Assembly (NCBI GenBank): GCA_012744275.1
Contig: JAAYIE010000060.1
Location: 1 to 64,000, forward strand
Direction of reading: 5' to 3'
Source: Desulfobulbaceae bacterium
GTDB lineage: Bacteria > Desulfobacterota > Desulfobulbia > Desulfobulbales > Desulfobulbaceae
Length of the DNA: 64,000 nt
Each line of letters starts with the position of its first letter. The first letter of the stretch is position 1. A program made the translations under genes and the position numbers. Below, in pieces: positions 8,051-15,168 of this stretch. Under the pieces are notes generated by a model, which ran no database searches, had not been told where the DNA came from, and saw nothing but the letters and a program-made list of their open reading frames with translations.

Positions 8051-9358
8051 TTATTCGTCCTCAAAGATGCGGATTTTTACCGCCGGTGCGGTTACCGCTT
8101 CCAGGGTATTGATGCGGGCTAGGGCCCTCTCCACTGAAGATTCCTGGGCTGCGTGGGTGACAATGACCAGGGGTACAGCGCCACCGCTTTCCTTGCGGCC
8201 CTTCTGGATAACCGATTCGATGCTGATATCCTGCTCACTGAGAATGCCCGCAATGCTGGCAAGCACGCCCGGTTGATCGAGCACGGTGAAACGGAAATAG
8301 TAGGGGCCATAGAGCTCATCCATGGGGGTGATGCGACGGGGTGTAAACTGATCGGACAGGTAGCTGAGGGGTGGCACCCGGCCAATCGAGCCGCAGGCAA
8401 TATCGCGGGCAATATCCACCACATCAGCGGCCACAGCGCTCCCTGTCGGTACCTTGCCTGCGCCCAGACCGTAAAGCAGGATATTACCAGCGCAGTCGCC
8501 ATGGAAGTGGATGGCGTTGTAGGCACCGCTGATGGAGGCCAGCAGGTGATCCTGCGGCACCATGGTGGGATGCACCCGGGCTTCGACATGATCACCATGA
8601 TTGCGGCTGATGGCCAACAGTTTGATGCGGTAGCCGAATTCGCGTGCTAGTTCGATGTCTAGAGGCTCAATGCGGCTGATACCCTCGGTATTTACTTCCC
8701 GGTGGGTGATGTGCATGCCATAGGCCATGCTCATGAGAATGGCGAGTTTGTGCGCCGTGTCGATGCCTTCCACATCATAGCTGGGGTCAGCCTCGGCAAA
8801 ACCCAACCGCTGCGCCTCGGCCAGCACCTCGGCAAAGGGGATGCCCTCGTCGGTCATGCGGCTCAAAATATAGTTGGCCGTACCGTTCATGATGCCGCTG
8901 ATGGAAAGGATGCGGTTGGCAACCAGACCCTCGCGCAGCGCCTTGATGACCGGGATACCCCCGCCTACACTGGCCTCAAAGCCAACGCATACGCCCTTGG
9001 CTGCGGCTGCGGCAAAGATATCCCGTCCTTCCTGGGCCAGAAGCGCCTTGTTGGCGGTTACCACATGCTTGCCTGCGGCAATGGCGGCCAGCATGAAACT
9101 TTTGGCTGGTTCAATACCGCCGATCAGTTCGACCACGATATCAATATCCGGATTGTTGATGACATCCTGGCCGTTTTGCACCAGGGGAATATGGGCAAAA
9201 CGTTCCGGCAGCGCCTTGGCGCTTTTATCGGCAATAGCGGCCAGCTCAATGCGCATGCCGGTACGTTTAGGCATACGCTCCTGCTGCATGAACAATACTT
9301 CCGCCAAACCCTGACCAACCGTGCCAAATCCTATCAGTCCAACCTTAATTTCCTTCAT
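8051..9358 (-). CDS. hom: Homoserine dehydrogenase
   Basis: The enzyme reduces aspartate semialdehyde to homoserine on the Thr/Met branch. The 435-residue protein has an NAD(P) Rossmann motif GFGTVGQG (about 8-15), the catalytic domain with NGTANYILS and EADPSYDVEGIDTAHKLAIL, GKVPTGSAVAADVVD, and a C-terminal ACT domain (about 350-430, FRFTVLDQPGVLASIAGIL) that usually senses threonine. ATG 9358 is chosen because MKEIKVGLIGFG is the family start; the open frame extends upstream into a repeat element. It is first in an operon with the PGM-family and thioesterase genes, and a candidate promoter lies at 9534-9562. Confidence 0.95.
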   Translation of the reverse strand: MKEIKVGLIGFGTVGQGLAEVLFMQQERMPKRTGMRIELAAIADKSAKALPERFAHIPLVQNGQDVINNPDIDIVVELIGGIEPAKSFMLAAIAAGKHVVTANKALLAQEGRDIFAAAAAKGVCVGFEASVGGGIPVIKALREGLVANRILSISGIMNGTANYILSRMTDEGIPFAEVLAEAQRLGFAEADPSYDVEGIDTAHKLAILMSMAYGMHITHREVNTEGISRIEPLDIELAREFGYRIKLLAISRNHGDHVEARVHPTMVPQDHLLASISGAYNAIHFHGDCAGNILLYGLGAGKVPTGSAVAADVVDIARDIACGSIGRVPPLSYLSDQFTPRRITPMDELYGPYYFRFTVLDQPGVLASIAGILSEQDISIESVIQKGRKESGGAVPLVIVTHAAQESSVERALARINTLEAVTAPAVKIRIFEDE

Positions 9359-9379
9359 GCGTACCCCGCGCAGCCAGTA

Positions 9380-9505
9380 ATTCCAATTCCATATGCAAGC
9401 ATTCTCCATATCGGCTTTGAAAAATACTCCCTGAAGTACGTGTATGTACGTCTGCGTCGTATTTTCCTCGCCTCCTTGAGAGCATCTTAAGTCTGGAGCC
9501 GGAAT
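9380..9505 (-). repeat. About 125-bp inverted-repeat-ended element, copy 1 (in the hom leader)
   Basis: The element begins ATTCCAATTCCA and ends TGGAGCCGGAAT, which are imperfect terminal inverted repeats. Read on the minus strand, the core has AAGGAGGCGAGGAAAATACG, then CGTACATACACGTACTTC, then AAAGCCGATAT. Closely similar cores occur at 26838, 48274 and 59867. Here it lies between the predicted hom promoter and the hom start, so it would be transcribed as leader. Confidence 0.75.
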
Positions 9506-9533
9506 AAAAAGGAAGAGTTCCAATGAGCCACAA

Positions 9534-9562
9534 TTTCTACCCGCTTTCCCGGCACTTGTCAA
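9534..9562 (-). promoter_or_regulatory. Candidate sigma-70 promoter for hom operon
   Basis: On the minus strand TTGACA (9557-9562) and TAGAAA (9534-9539) are 17 nt apart. The transcript would carry the repeat element in its leader of about 170 nt. Confidence 0.5.
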
Positions 9563-9641
9563 AATATACCATGCCCTGCCTCCTTACCAATGCAGCTGCC
9601 CAAGGAAAGAGAAATGAAAATAATAGTTGTCATCAATTTTC

Positions 9642-9671
9642 GTGACATATCAAGAGCTGCTCGGTTATAGT
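9642..9671 (+). promoter_or_regulatory. Candidate sigma-70 promoter for adk
   Basis: GTGACA (9642-9647), an 18-nt spacer and TATAGT (9666-9671) lie about 75 nt before the adk start. Confidence 0.4.
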
Positions 9672-9747
9672 TTTTGTTTGTTGCTACATTTTCCCTTTCA
9701 TCAGGCGGATGCTTGCATCCTCCATACCTCTGCAGCAAGGAGCGGGC

Positions 9748-10422
9748 ATGAATATTCTTATCTTTGGACCAAACGGCAGCGGCAAAGGCACTCAAGGCGC
9801 TATTCTGAAGGAAAAATATGGTACCGATCATATTGAATCTGGCGCAATTTTCCGGGAGCATATCAAGGGCGGCACAGAACTCGGTAAAAAGGCCAAGGCC
9901 TATATTGACCGGGGCGACCTGGTGCCCGATGAGATTACCATTCCGATGGTGCTGGAAACCCTGGCGAAATCCAAAGAAAAAGGGTGGCTTCTGGACGGTT
10001 TCCCCCGTTCGCTCGCCCAGGCCGAGGCGTTGGACAAGGCTCTTGCCGAGGCAGGCATGGCCCTTGATTATGTGGTTGAGATTGTGCTGGATCGCCAGGT
10101 TGCCAAGGAGCGCATCATGGGCCGCCGCCTCTGCGCTAACGACAATAACCACCCCAACCATATAGCCTTTGAGGCTATCAAGCCGGTCGAAAAAGACGGC
10201 AAGCTGGTATGTCGGGTGTGCGGCGGTGAGCTTTCCACCCGTGCAGATGACCAGGATGAAGAGGCCATTAACAAGCGCCACAACATTTACTATGACGACA
10301 ACACCGGCACCATGGCGGCGGTGAACTACTTCAAGAAGAAAGGCAACGCCAAGGTGATTTCCGTGGATGGTTCCGTACCCATCAAAGAAGTGACTGCTCT
10401 GATCCTGAAGGACTTGGCCTGA
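9748..10422 (+). CDS. adk: Adenylate kinase
   Basis: The enzyme interconverts ATP + AMP and 2 ADP. The 224-residue protein has the P-loop GPNGSGKGTQ (residues 6-15), the NMP-binding stretch IESGAIFREHIK, the DGFPR motif and a LID region with CRVCGGELSTRADDQDEEAINKR. The P-loop reads GPNGSGKGTQ instead of the usual GxPGAGKGTQ. This, with only one CxxC pair in the LID, matches a divergent adk clade seen in delta-proteobacteria. ATG 9748 follows AAGGAGCGGGC, a good ribosome-binding site. It is probably monocistronic, ending at the terminator at 10465. Confidence 0.93.
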   Translation: MNILIFGPNGSGKGTQGAILKEKYGTDHIESGAIFREHIKGGTELGKKAKAYIDRGDLVPDEITIPMVLETLAKSKEKGWLLDGFPRSLAQAEALDKALAEAGMALDYVVEIVLDRQVAKERIMGRRLCANDNNHPNHIAFEAIKPVEKDGKLVCRVCGGELSTRADDQDEEAINKRHNIYYDDNTGTMAAVNYFKKKGNAKVISVDGSVPIKEVTALILKDLA

Positions 10423-10464
10423 TTGCCGAACTTGTTCTATTCAATTGAATCTGGTAATACTTGT

Positions 10465-10500
10465 CGCCTTGCTGGCTTTGCCGGCAGGGCGTTTTTTTTT
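10465..10500 (+). terminator. Rho-independent terminator after adk
   Basis: A stem formed by CGCCTTGCTGGC and GCCGGCAGGGCG (two G-U pairs) is followed by a run of nine or ten T. Confidence 0.85.
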
Positions 10501-10526
10501 TGAGGGATTCTTTTTTCAGGGCCTGC

Positions 10527-11117
10527 ATGGAAACACAGACACTGATTCTTGACAGATTACGCCGTTCGGTTGCGGCCAAGGAGGACTTTGTCCATGCATC
10601 CCTGGCCGATGTGCAACGTCTTGTGGCCATGATCCGCACTACTCTTGACGCAGGCGGCAAATTGCTCATTTTCGGCAATGGTGGCAGTGCTGCCGATGCT
10701 CAGCATTTGGCGGCAGAATTTGTCAACCGTTTCCTCATTAAACGCAGGCCACTGGCAGCCCTGGCCCTGACCACCGACACCTCGGCACTTACCGCCATTG
10801 CCAACGATTTTGCCTTTGAGCATATTTTTTCAAAGCAGATAGAAGCGCTCGGCAAAAAGGAAGACCTTGCCCTGGGCATCTCTACCTCAGGCAACTCGGC
10901 CAATGTGCTCAGGGGCATGGAGGCTGCCCGGGCAATCGGAATGCAGCGGGCAGCGCTCACCGGCGGATTGAAGCGGCCGGGGGGCGATTTGGCTCCGCTC
11001 TGTGATCTGGTACTCAACGTGCCCAGCGACTTCACCCCGCATATTCAGGAAGCCCATCTTTTTATTGAACACCTGCTCTGCGAACTGGTGGAGCGCCAGA
11101 TGTTCCCACAGTCCTGA
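10527..11117 (+). CDS. gmhA: Phosphoheptose isomerase (sedoheptulose-7-phosphate isomerase)
   Basis: The enzyme makes D-glycero-D-manno-heptose 7-phosphate for the LPS inner core. The 196-residue SIS-domain protein carries GNGGSAADAQHLAAEFVNRF (about 54-73) and SGNSANVL, the sugar-phosphate loop. The C-terminal QEAHLFIEHLLCELVE contains the catalytic Glu/His region. ATG 10527 follows TTTCAGGG; a longer frame back to 10461 would run through the adk terminator and is unlikely. The downstream gene follows after 7 nt and is probably co-transcribed. Confidence 0.93.
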   Translation: METQTLILDRLRRSVAAKEDFVHASLADVQRLVAMIRTTLDAGGKLLIFGNGGSAADAQHLAAEFVNRFLIKRRPLAALALTTDTSALTAIANDFAFEHIFSKQIEALGKKEDLALGISTSGNSANVLRGMEAARAIGMQRAALTGGLKRPGGDLAPLCDLVLNVPSDFTPHIQEAHLFIEHLLCELVERQMFPQS

Positions 11118-11124
11118 TCAGCTT

Positions 11125-12084
11125 ATGAACCGTTATTCACTAGAACCCCTGAGTTTTGAAGGGCTGCATACCTATTCTGTGCACGAACGCCACTCCAAGG
11201 TATCCTTGGCAGATTGTGCTCAACCCATGCGGACCGGCATGAGCTTACGCGAGTGGCTGGAGGCGCTGCCCAGACAACTGGCGGGGAAGGATTTTCCGGA
11301 ACTGGTGGCGCGACTTGCCGAGGCGAAGAGGCAAGAGCGGCCCGTTTTGGTGGGTATGGGGGCGCATGTGATTAAAGTGGGGTTAAACCCGGTACTGATC
11401 GGCCTGATGCATCAAGGTTTTATTAGCGCTCTGGCGCTCAATGGTGCGGGCATTATCCATGATGCGGAACTGGCCATGGCCGGACAAACCTCTGAAGAGG
11501 TTGGCGAGGTTCTTGGTTCCGGCGCCTTTGGCGCTGCCAGAGAAACAGGCGAGGTGTTGAATGCAGCCATCGCCGACGCGGCTCGCCGCGGGGTAGGCAT
11601 AGGTCAGGGAGTGGGAGAAATGCTGCTGGCGCAAGGGTTCGCACACAATGAACAGAGCCTTTTAGCTGTGGCCGCCAGCCTGAATATTCCGGTGACTGTG
11701 CATGTTGCCATGGGCACCGATACCATCCATATTCATCCCAGCGCCGATGGTGCTGCCATCGGCAAGGCCGGCCATCACGACTTTCGCCTGTTTTGCCGGT
11801 TGGTGAGCGGGCTTGAGGGAGGGGTATACCTGAACTTCGGTTCGGCTGTACTTTTGCCGGAGGTGTTTTTGAAAGCGCTTACCGTGGTGCGAAACCTCGG
11901 TCATCAGGTGCGGCACTTCACCACTGCTAATTTTGATTTTATCCGTCATTACCGACCCTCGGTCAACGTGGTGCAGCGGCCTACCCTTGAGGGTGGCAAG
12001 GGCTTTCACTTTACTGGTCATCACGAATTGATGCTCCCGCTCCTGGCTGCGGCCCTGCTAGATGCCTGCAGCAAGGCGGAATAA
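11125..12084 (+). CDS. Conserved protein of unknown function (gmhA neighbour)
   Basis: I do not recognise a characterised family for this 319-residue soluble protein. It contains a Rossmann-like stretch with Gly-rich motifs: VLVGMGAHVIKVGL, ALNGAGIIHDAELAMAG, FGSAVLLPEVFLKALTVVRN and FTGHHELMLPLLAAALL. A His pair in TDTIHIHPSADGAAIG could bind metal or phosphate. The GAxxIHD pattern recalls deoxyhypusine-synthase-like or NAD-binding folds, but this is only an impression. It begins 7 nt after gmhA and ends 39 nt before hemC, so it probably sits in an operon linking LPS heptose and tetrapyrrole genes. Confidence 0.7.
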   Translation: MNRYSLEPLSFEGLHTYSVHERHSKVSLADCAQPMRTGMSLREWLEALPRQLAGKDFPELVARLAEAKRQERPVLVGMGAHVIKVGLNPVLIGLMHQGFISALALNGAGIIHDAELAMAGQTSEEVGEVLGSGAFGAARETGEVLNAAIADAARRGVGIGQGVGEMLLAQGFAHNEQSLLAVAASLNIPVTVHVAMGTDTIHIHPSADGAAIGKAGHHDFRLFCRLVSGLEGGVYLNFGSAVLLPEVFLKALTVVRNLGHQVRHFTTANFDFIRHYRPSVNVVQRPTLEGGKGFHFTGHHELMLPLLAAALLDACSKAE

Positions 12085-12123
12085 GAAAATTATGTGGAAT
12101 TACTGTTGATGGAGGCAAGGGGC

Positions 12124-13059
12124 GTGAAGCGAAAACTGCGTATCGGTACCAGGGCAAGCCAACTTGCGTTGACCCAGTCGGAGTGGGTGCGGGAACAGAT
12201 TCTGGCCTTGCTGCCGGGTGTGGATGTTGAACTGATACGCATCAGCACCAAAGGAGACCGGATTCTGGATGTGCCCTTGGCCAAGGTCGGTGGCAAGGGA
12301 CTCTTTGTTAAAGAAATCGAGGAGGCTCTGCTGGCAGGCAGCATTGATTTGGCAGTGCATTCCATGAAAGATGTGCCAACGATTTTGCCGGATGGTTTGC
12401 ACATCGGTATTGTGCCCCAGCGGGAAGAGGCGCGTGATGCCTTTGTTTCAACCCGGTATCGCAACTTGGATGAGTTGCCGCAGGGGGCGGTAGTTGGTAC
12501 CTCTAGCCTGCGGCGCAAGGCGCAACTGCTGGCCCTGCGCTCGGATCTTCAAATTCACGATCTGCGTGGCAATGTAGGTACCCGTTTGAGTAAGCTTGAT
12601 AACGGTGATTTTGACGCCATTATCCTGGCCGGTGCAGGATTGAGGCGGTTAAATCTGCAGGCGCGTATCACTGCACTGCTGCCGTCTGCGCAGATGTTGC
12701 CCGCCATTGGTCAGGGGGCACTCGGGATCGAACTGCGCTTAAGCGACACAGAGCTTTTAGAGCAGCTCCAGCCCTTGCATCACTACGAAACTGCAGCTAC
12801 CGTGGCGGCAGAACGTGCCTATCTGGCACGACTTGAAGGCGGTTGCCAGGTGCCTATTGGTGCCTATGCGCTACTGCAGGACGACATGCTTGCATTAACC
12901 GGTCTGATCGCCTCTGTGGATGGAGTCACCCTGCTCAGGGAGACGTTCTCGGCTCCTGCATCAGATGCTGCCCTGCTTGGTCGAACACTGGCTGAAGAGT
13001 TGCTGGGTCGTGGCGGTAAAACAATTCTTGAGGCCGTGTATCAGGCCTCGCTTTCCTGA
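12124..13059 (+). CDS. hemC: Hydroxymethylbilane synthase (porphobilinogen deaminase)
   Basis: The enzyme polymerises four porphobilinogen units into preuroporphyrinogen. The 311-residue protein has the family start KLRIGTRASQLAL and catalytic HSMKDVPT (with the Asp). Substrate-binding Arg residues lie in GTSSLRRKAQLLALRSDL, and the dipyrromethane-attachment Cys is in EGGCQVPIGAY. GTG 12124 is chosen: GGAGG lies about 10 nt upstream and it gives the normal N terminus. The next gene, cobA-hemD, follows after 24 nt and takes over the product. Confidence 0.95.
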   Translation: MKRKLRIGTRASQLALTQSEWVREQILALLPGVDVELIRISTKGDRILDVPLAKVGGKGLFVKEIEEALLAGSIDLAVHSMKDVPTILPDGLHIGIVPQREEARDAFVSTRYRNLDELPQGAVVGTSSLRRKAQLLALRSDLQIHDLRGNVGTRLSKLDNGDFDAIILAGAGLRRLNLQARITALLPSAQMLPAIGQGALGIELRLSDTELLEQLQPLHHYETAATVAAERAYLARLEGGCQVPIGAYALLQDDMLALTGLIASVDGVTLLRETFSAPASDAALLGRTLAEELLGRGGKTILEAVYQASLS

Positions 13060-13083
13060 TTGCTTTTGGTGGAGGATGTAACC

Positions 13084-14691
13084 GTGGACAACGCCACTTC
13101 GATCCATGCCCAGGCTCCAGTTGCGCATCGTACAGGCAAGGTGTACCTGGTGGGTGCCGGTCCTGGTGACCCGGGCCTACTCACTCTGCGCGGCAAAGAA
13201 CTGCTGCAGCGAGCAGAAGTAGTAGTCTACGATTATTTGGCCAACCCGAGGTTGCTGCGCTACGTGCCGGAAAAGGCCACCCTGATCTATGCGGGTAAAA
13301 AAGGTGGCGGCTTGCACGCTTATACACAGGAAGGCATCAATAAGCTTCTGGTAGAGCATGCCAAAGCTGGCAAGATGGTGGTGCGGCTAAAAGGAGGGGA
13401 TCCTTTTATTTTCGGCCGAGGTGGCGAGGAGATGGAAGAACTGGCCGCCGAAGGGGTGAGTTTTGAGGTTGTGCCCGGGGTGACCTCCGCGTCTGCTGCA
13501 GCAACCTACACTGGTATTCCCATTACCCACCGTGAATATACCGCCTCAGTGGCCTTTATTACCGGCCATGAGAATCCGGGGAAAAAATTTTCCGCCATCA
13601 ACTGGGACAAGCTGGCCACCGGAGCAGGTACTCTTGTTATTTATATGGGTATCAAAAATTTGCCTGAAATCACCCAGAAACTGATGGCAGCCGGACGCGC
13701 ACCAGAAACACCGGTGGCAGTGGTGCGCTGGGCCTCAACCCCAAGGCAGGAGTCGCTGATTGGCACCTTGGGTACCATCAGCGACCTGGTACAGGAGGCT
13801 GGAATCAAGCCACCAGCCCTGGTGGTGGTGGGTGAAGTGGTGCAGTTGCGGCATCGTATCAACTGGTTTGAACGGCGGCCGCTTTTTGGCCGGCGCATCG
13901 TGGTGACCCGTACCCGTGTCCAGGCAAGTGAACTGGTTAACCAGCTGGAAGAAATGGGTGCAGACTGTTTTGAGTGTCCGACCATCGACATTCGGGAGAT
14001 GGATGACTACTCGGTACTTGATCAGGCCTTGCAGCGCCTGACAGAATATGATTGGCTGCTTTTCACCAGCCCTAATGCGGTCAACTACTTTTTTCGCCGC
14101 CTGCAGGGTACCGGGAAAGACAGCCGCGCCCTGGCCGGGGCACGTATCGCTGCAGTAGGGACCGCTACTGCAGGTGAACTGGAGCGATACGGTATATCAG
14201 CAGACTTACTGCCAGAGCAGTTTACCGGCGAAGGGCTTGCCGATGCGCTTCTTGCCCAGGGCGATGTTGCCGGTCGGCATTTCCTGTTGCCCCAGGCCCA
14301 GGCGGCAAGTAAAGTATTGCCTAAGAAGCTGACAGCCGCTGGAGCGCAACTGACCATCGCCCCTGTATACCGGAATGTTCCGGCTGTATCATCCGGCAAT
14401 GAGCTTCGGGAGGCCTTGAGCGCTGGTGCGATTGACGCCCTTACCTTTACCAGTTCCTCAACGGTGCGTAACTGTTTTGCCCTGCTCGGCTGCAAGGATG
14501 CATCGTCCCTTCAACAGCTTCTGGGTAAAACCCGTATCGCTGCCATCGGTCCGGTAACGGCAGCTACCTTGCAGGAGTATGGTATTGAAACCCATATTCA
14601 GCCGCAACAATATACCATCGCAGATCTGGTCGAGGCCATTGTCAGCTACTACGGCCACGACAATCCGCTTCCCAAAGTCCCTTCCCTGTAA
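13084..14691 (+). CDS. Fused uroporphyrinogen-III C-methyltransferase / uroporphyrinogen-III synthase
   Basis: This is a bifunctional 535-residue protein. Residues about 15-260 are the SAM-dependent SUMT (CobA) domain, with VYLVGAGPGDPGLLTLRG, GGDPFIFGRGGEE and GVTSASAAATY. Residues about 270-525 are the HemD synthase domain, with RRIVVTRTRVQASEL, LLFTSPNAVNYFF and FTSSSTVRNC. HemD closes the HemC product to uroporphyrinogen III and CobA methylates it to precorrin-2, the entry to siroheme, cobalamin and the siroheme-dependent heme route. The fusion is common in anaerobic Desulfobacterota and Clostridia. GTG 13084 follows GGAGG by 7-8 nt. It follows hemC closely. Confidence 0.94.
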   Translation: MDNATSIHAQAPVAHRTGKVYLVGAGPGDPGLLTLRGKELLQRAEVVVYDYLANPRLLRYVPEKATLIYAGKKGGGLHAYTQEGINKLLVEHAKAGKMVVRLKGGDPFIFGRGGEEMEELAAEGVSFEVVPGVTSASAAATYTGIPITHREYTASVAFITGHENPGKKFSAINWDKLATGAGTLVIYMGIKNLPEITQKLMAAGRAPETPVAVVRWASTPRQESLIGTLGTISDLVQEAGIKPPALVVVGEVVQLRHRINWFERRPLFGRRIVVTRTRVQASELVNQLEEMGADCFECPTIDIREMDDYSVLDQALQRLTEYDWLLFTSPNAVNYFFRRLQGTGKDSRALAGARIAAVGTATAGELERYGISADLLPEQFTGEGLADALLAQGDVAGRHFLLPQAQAASKVLPKKLTAAGAQLTIAPVYRNVPAVSSGNELREALSAGAIDALTFTSSSTVRNCFALLGCKDASSLQQLLGKTRIAAIGPVTAATLQEYGIETHIQPQQYTIADLVEAIVSYYGHDNPLPKVPSL

Positions 14692-14731
14692 TTTCTACAG
14701 ACTGCGCGAATGGCCCGATCGTCCTGCCCCG

Positions 14732-15091
14732 TTGGGCAAACAGGCCCTGTATCCCCGACGCAAGCAGGACAACGAGCAAGCCGATGAAGCCGTTCGACCC
14801 ATCCAATGCGGCCAATGCCGATTTACGCTGACTACCACCCAAGAAACCGCCTTTGTCAACAGCAGGCATCGGCATGTGTTTTTTAACCCCGCCGGTCTTG
14901 TTTTTGATATCCGCTGCTTTTATCAGGCACCGGGGATACAGGTTGTGGGTACAAAAAACAGCGAATTTAGCTGGTTTTCCGGTTTTCTCTGGCAGGTGGG
15001 GTTGTGTCGGGGTTGCGGCGTGCAACTAGGCTGGTTTTTTACTGGACCAAGCAATTTTTATGCCCTGATTGCCGACAGATGTATTTATTAA
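14732..15091 (+). CDS. Stand-alone CULT-domain protein (cereblon thalidomide-binding fold)
   Basis: The predicted protein is about 119 residues. It has the zinc ligands of the cereblon C-terminal domain: CGQC near the N terminus and CRGC near the C terminus. It also has the tryptophan cage: W in FSWF, W six residues later in FLW, and W fourteen residues after that in LGWFF. The second CxxC begins five residues after the middle Trp. Trp spacing and Cys placement match human CRBN W380/W386/W400 and C391/C394. HVFFNP and FYALIADR also fit the family. Small bacterial CULT proteins of about this length are known, and the one from Magnetospirillum binds thalidomide; their natural role is unknown. 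TTG 14732 is the first usable start; ATG 14579 would overlap cobA-hemD by 113 nt. Confidence 0.82.
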   Translation: MGKQALYPRRKQDNEQADEAVRPIQCGQCRFTLTTTQETAFVNSRHRHVFFNPAGLVFDIRCFYQAPGIQVVGTKNSEFSWFSGFLWQVGLCRGCGVQLGWFFTGPSNFYALIADRCIY

Positions 15092-15168
15092 TCGTTGTGC
15101 TTATTTGACTGTTTCAATCCCGGCCTGATTCTGGGCCGGATGCTTAAAGGACACAAGAGGTGTTTACC

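Noticed and set aside
8702..9490. 262-codon plus-strand frame opposite hom
   Set aside because: It is an antisense shadow of homoserine dehydrogenase, whose motifs are complete; no ribosome-binding site or family signal.
9559..10281. 240-codon minus-strand frame opposite adk
   Set aside because: It lies antisense to adenylate kinase and reads like reversed codons; no known domain.
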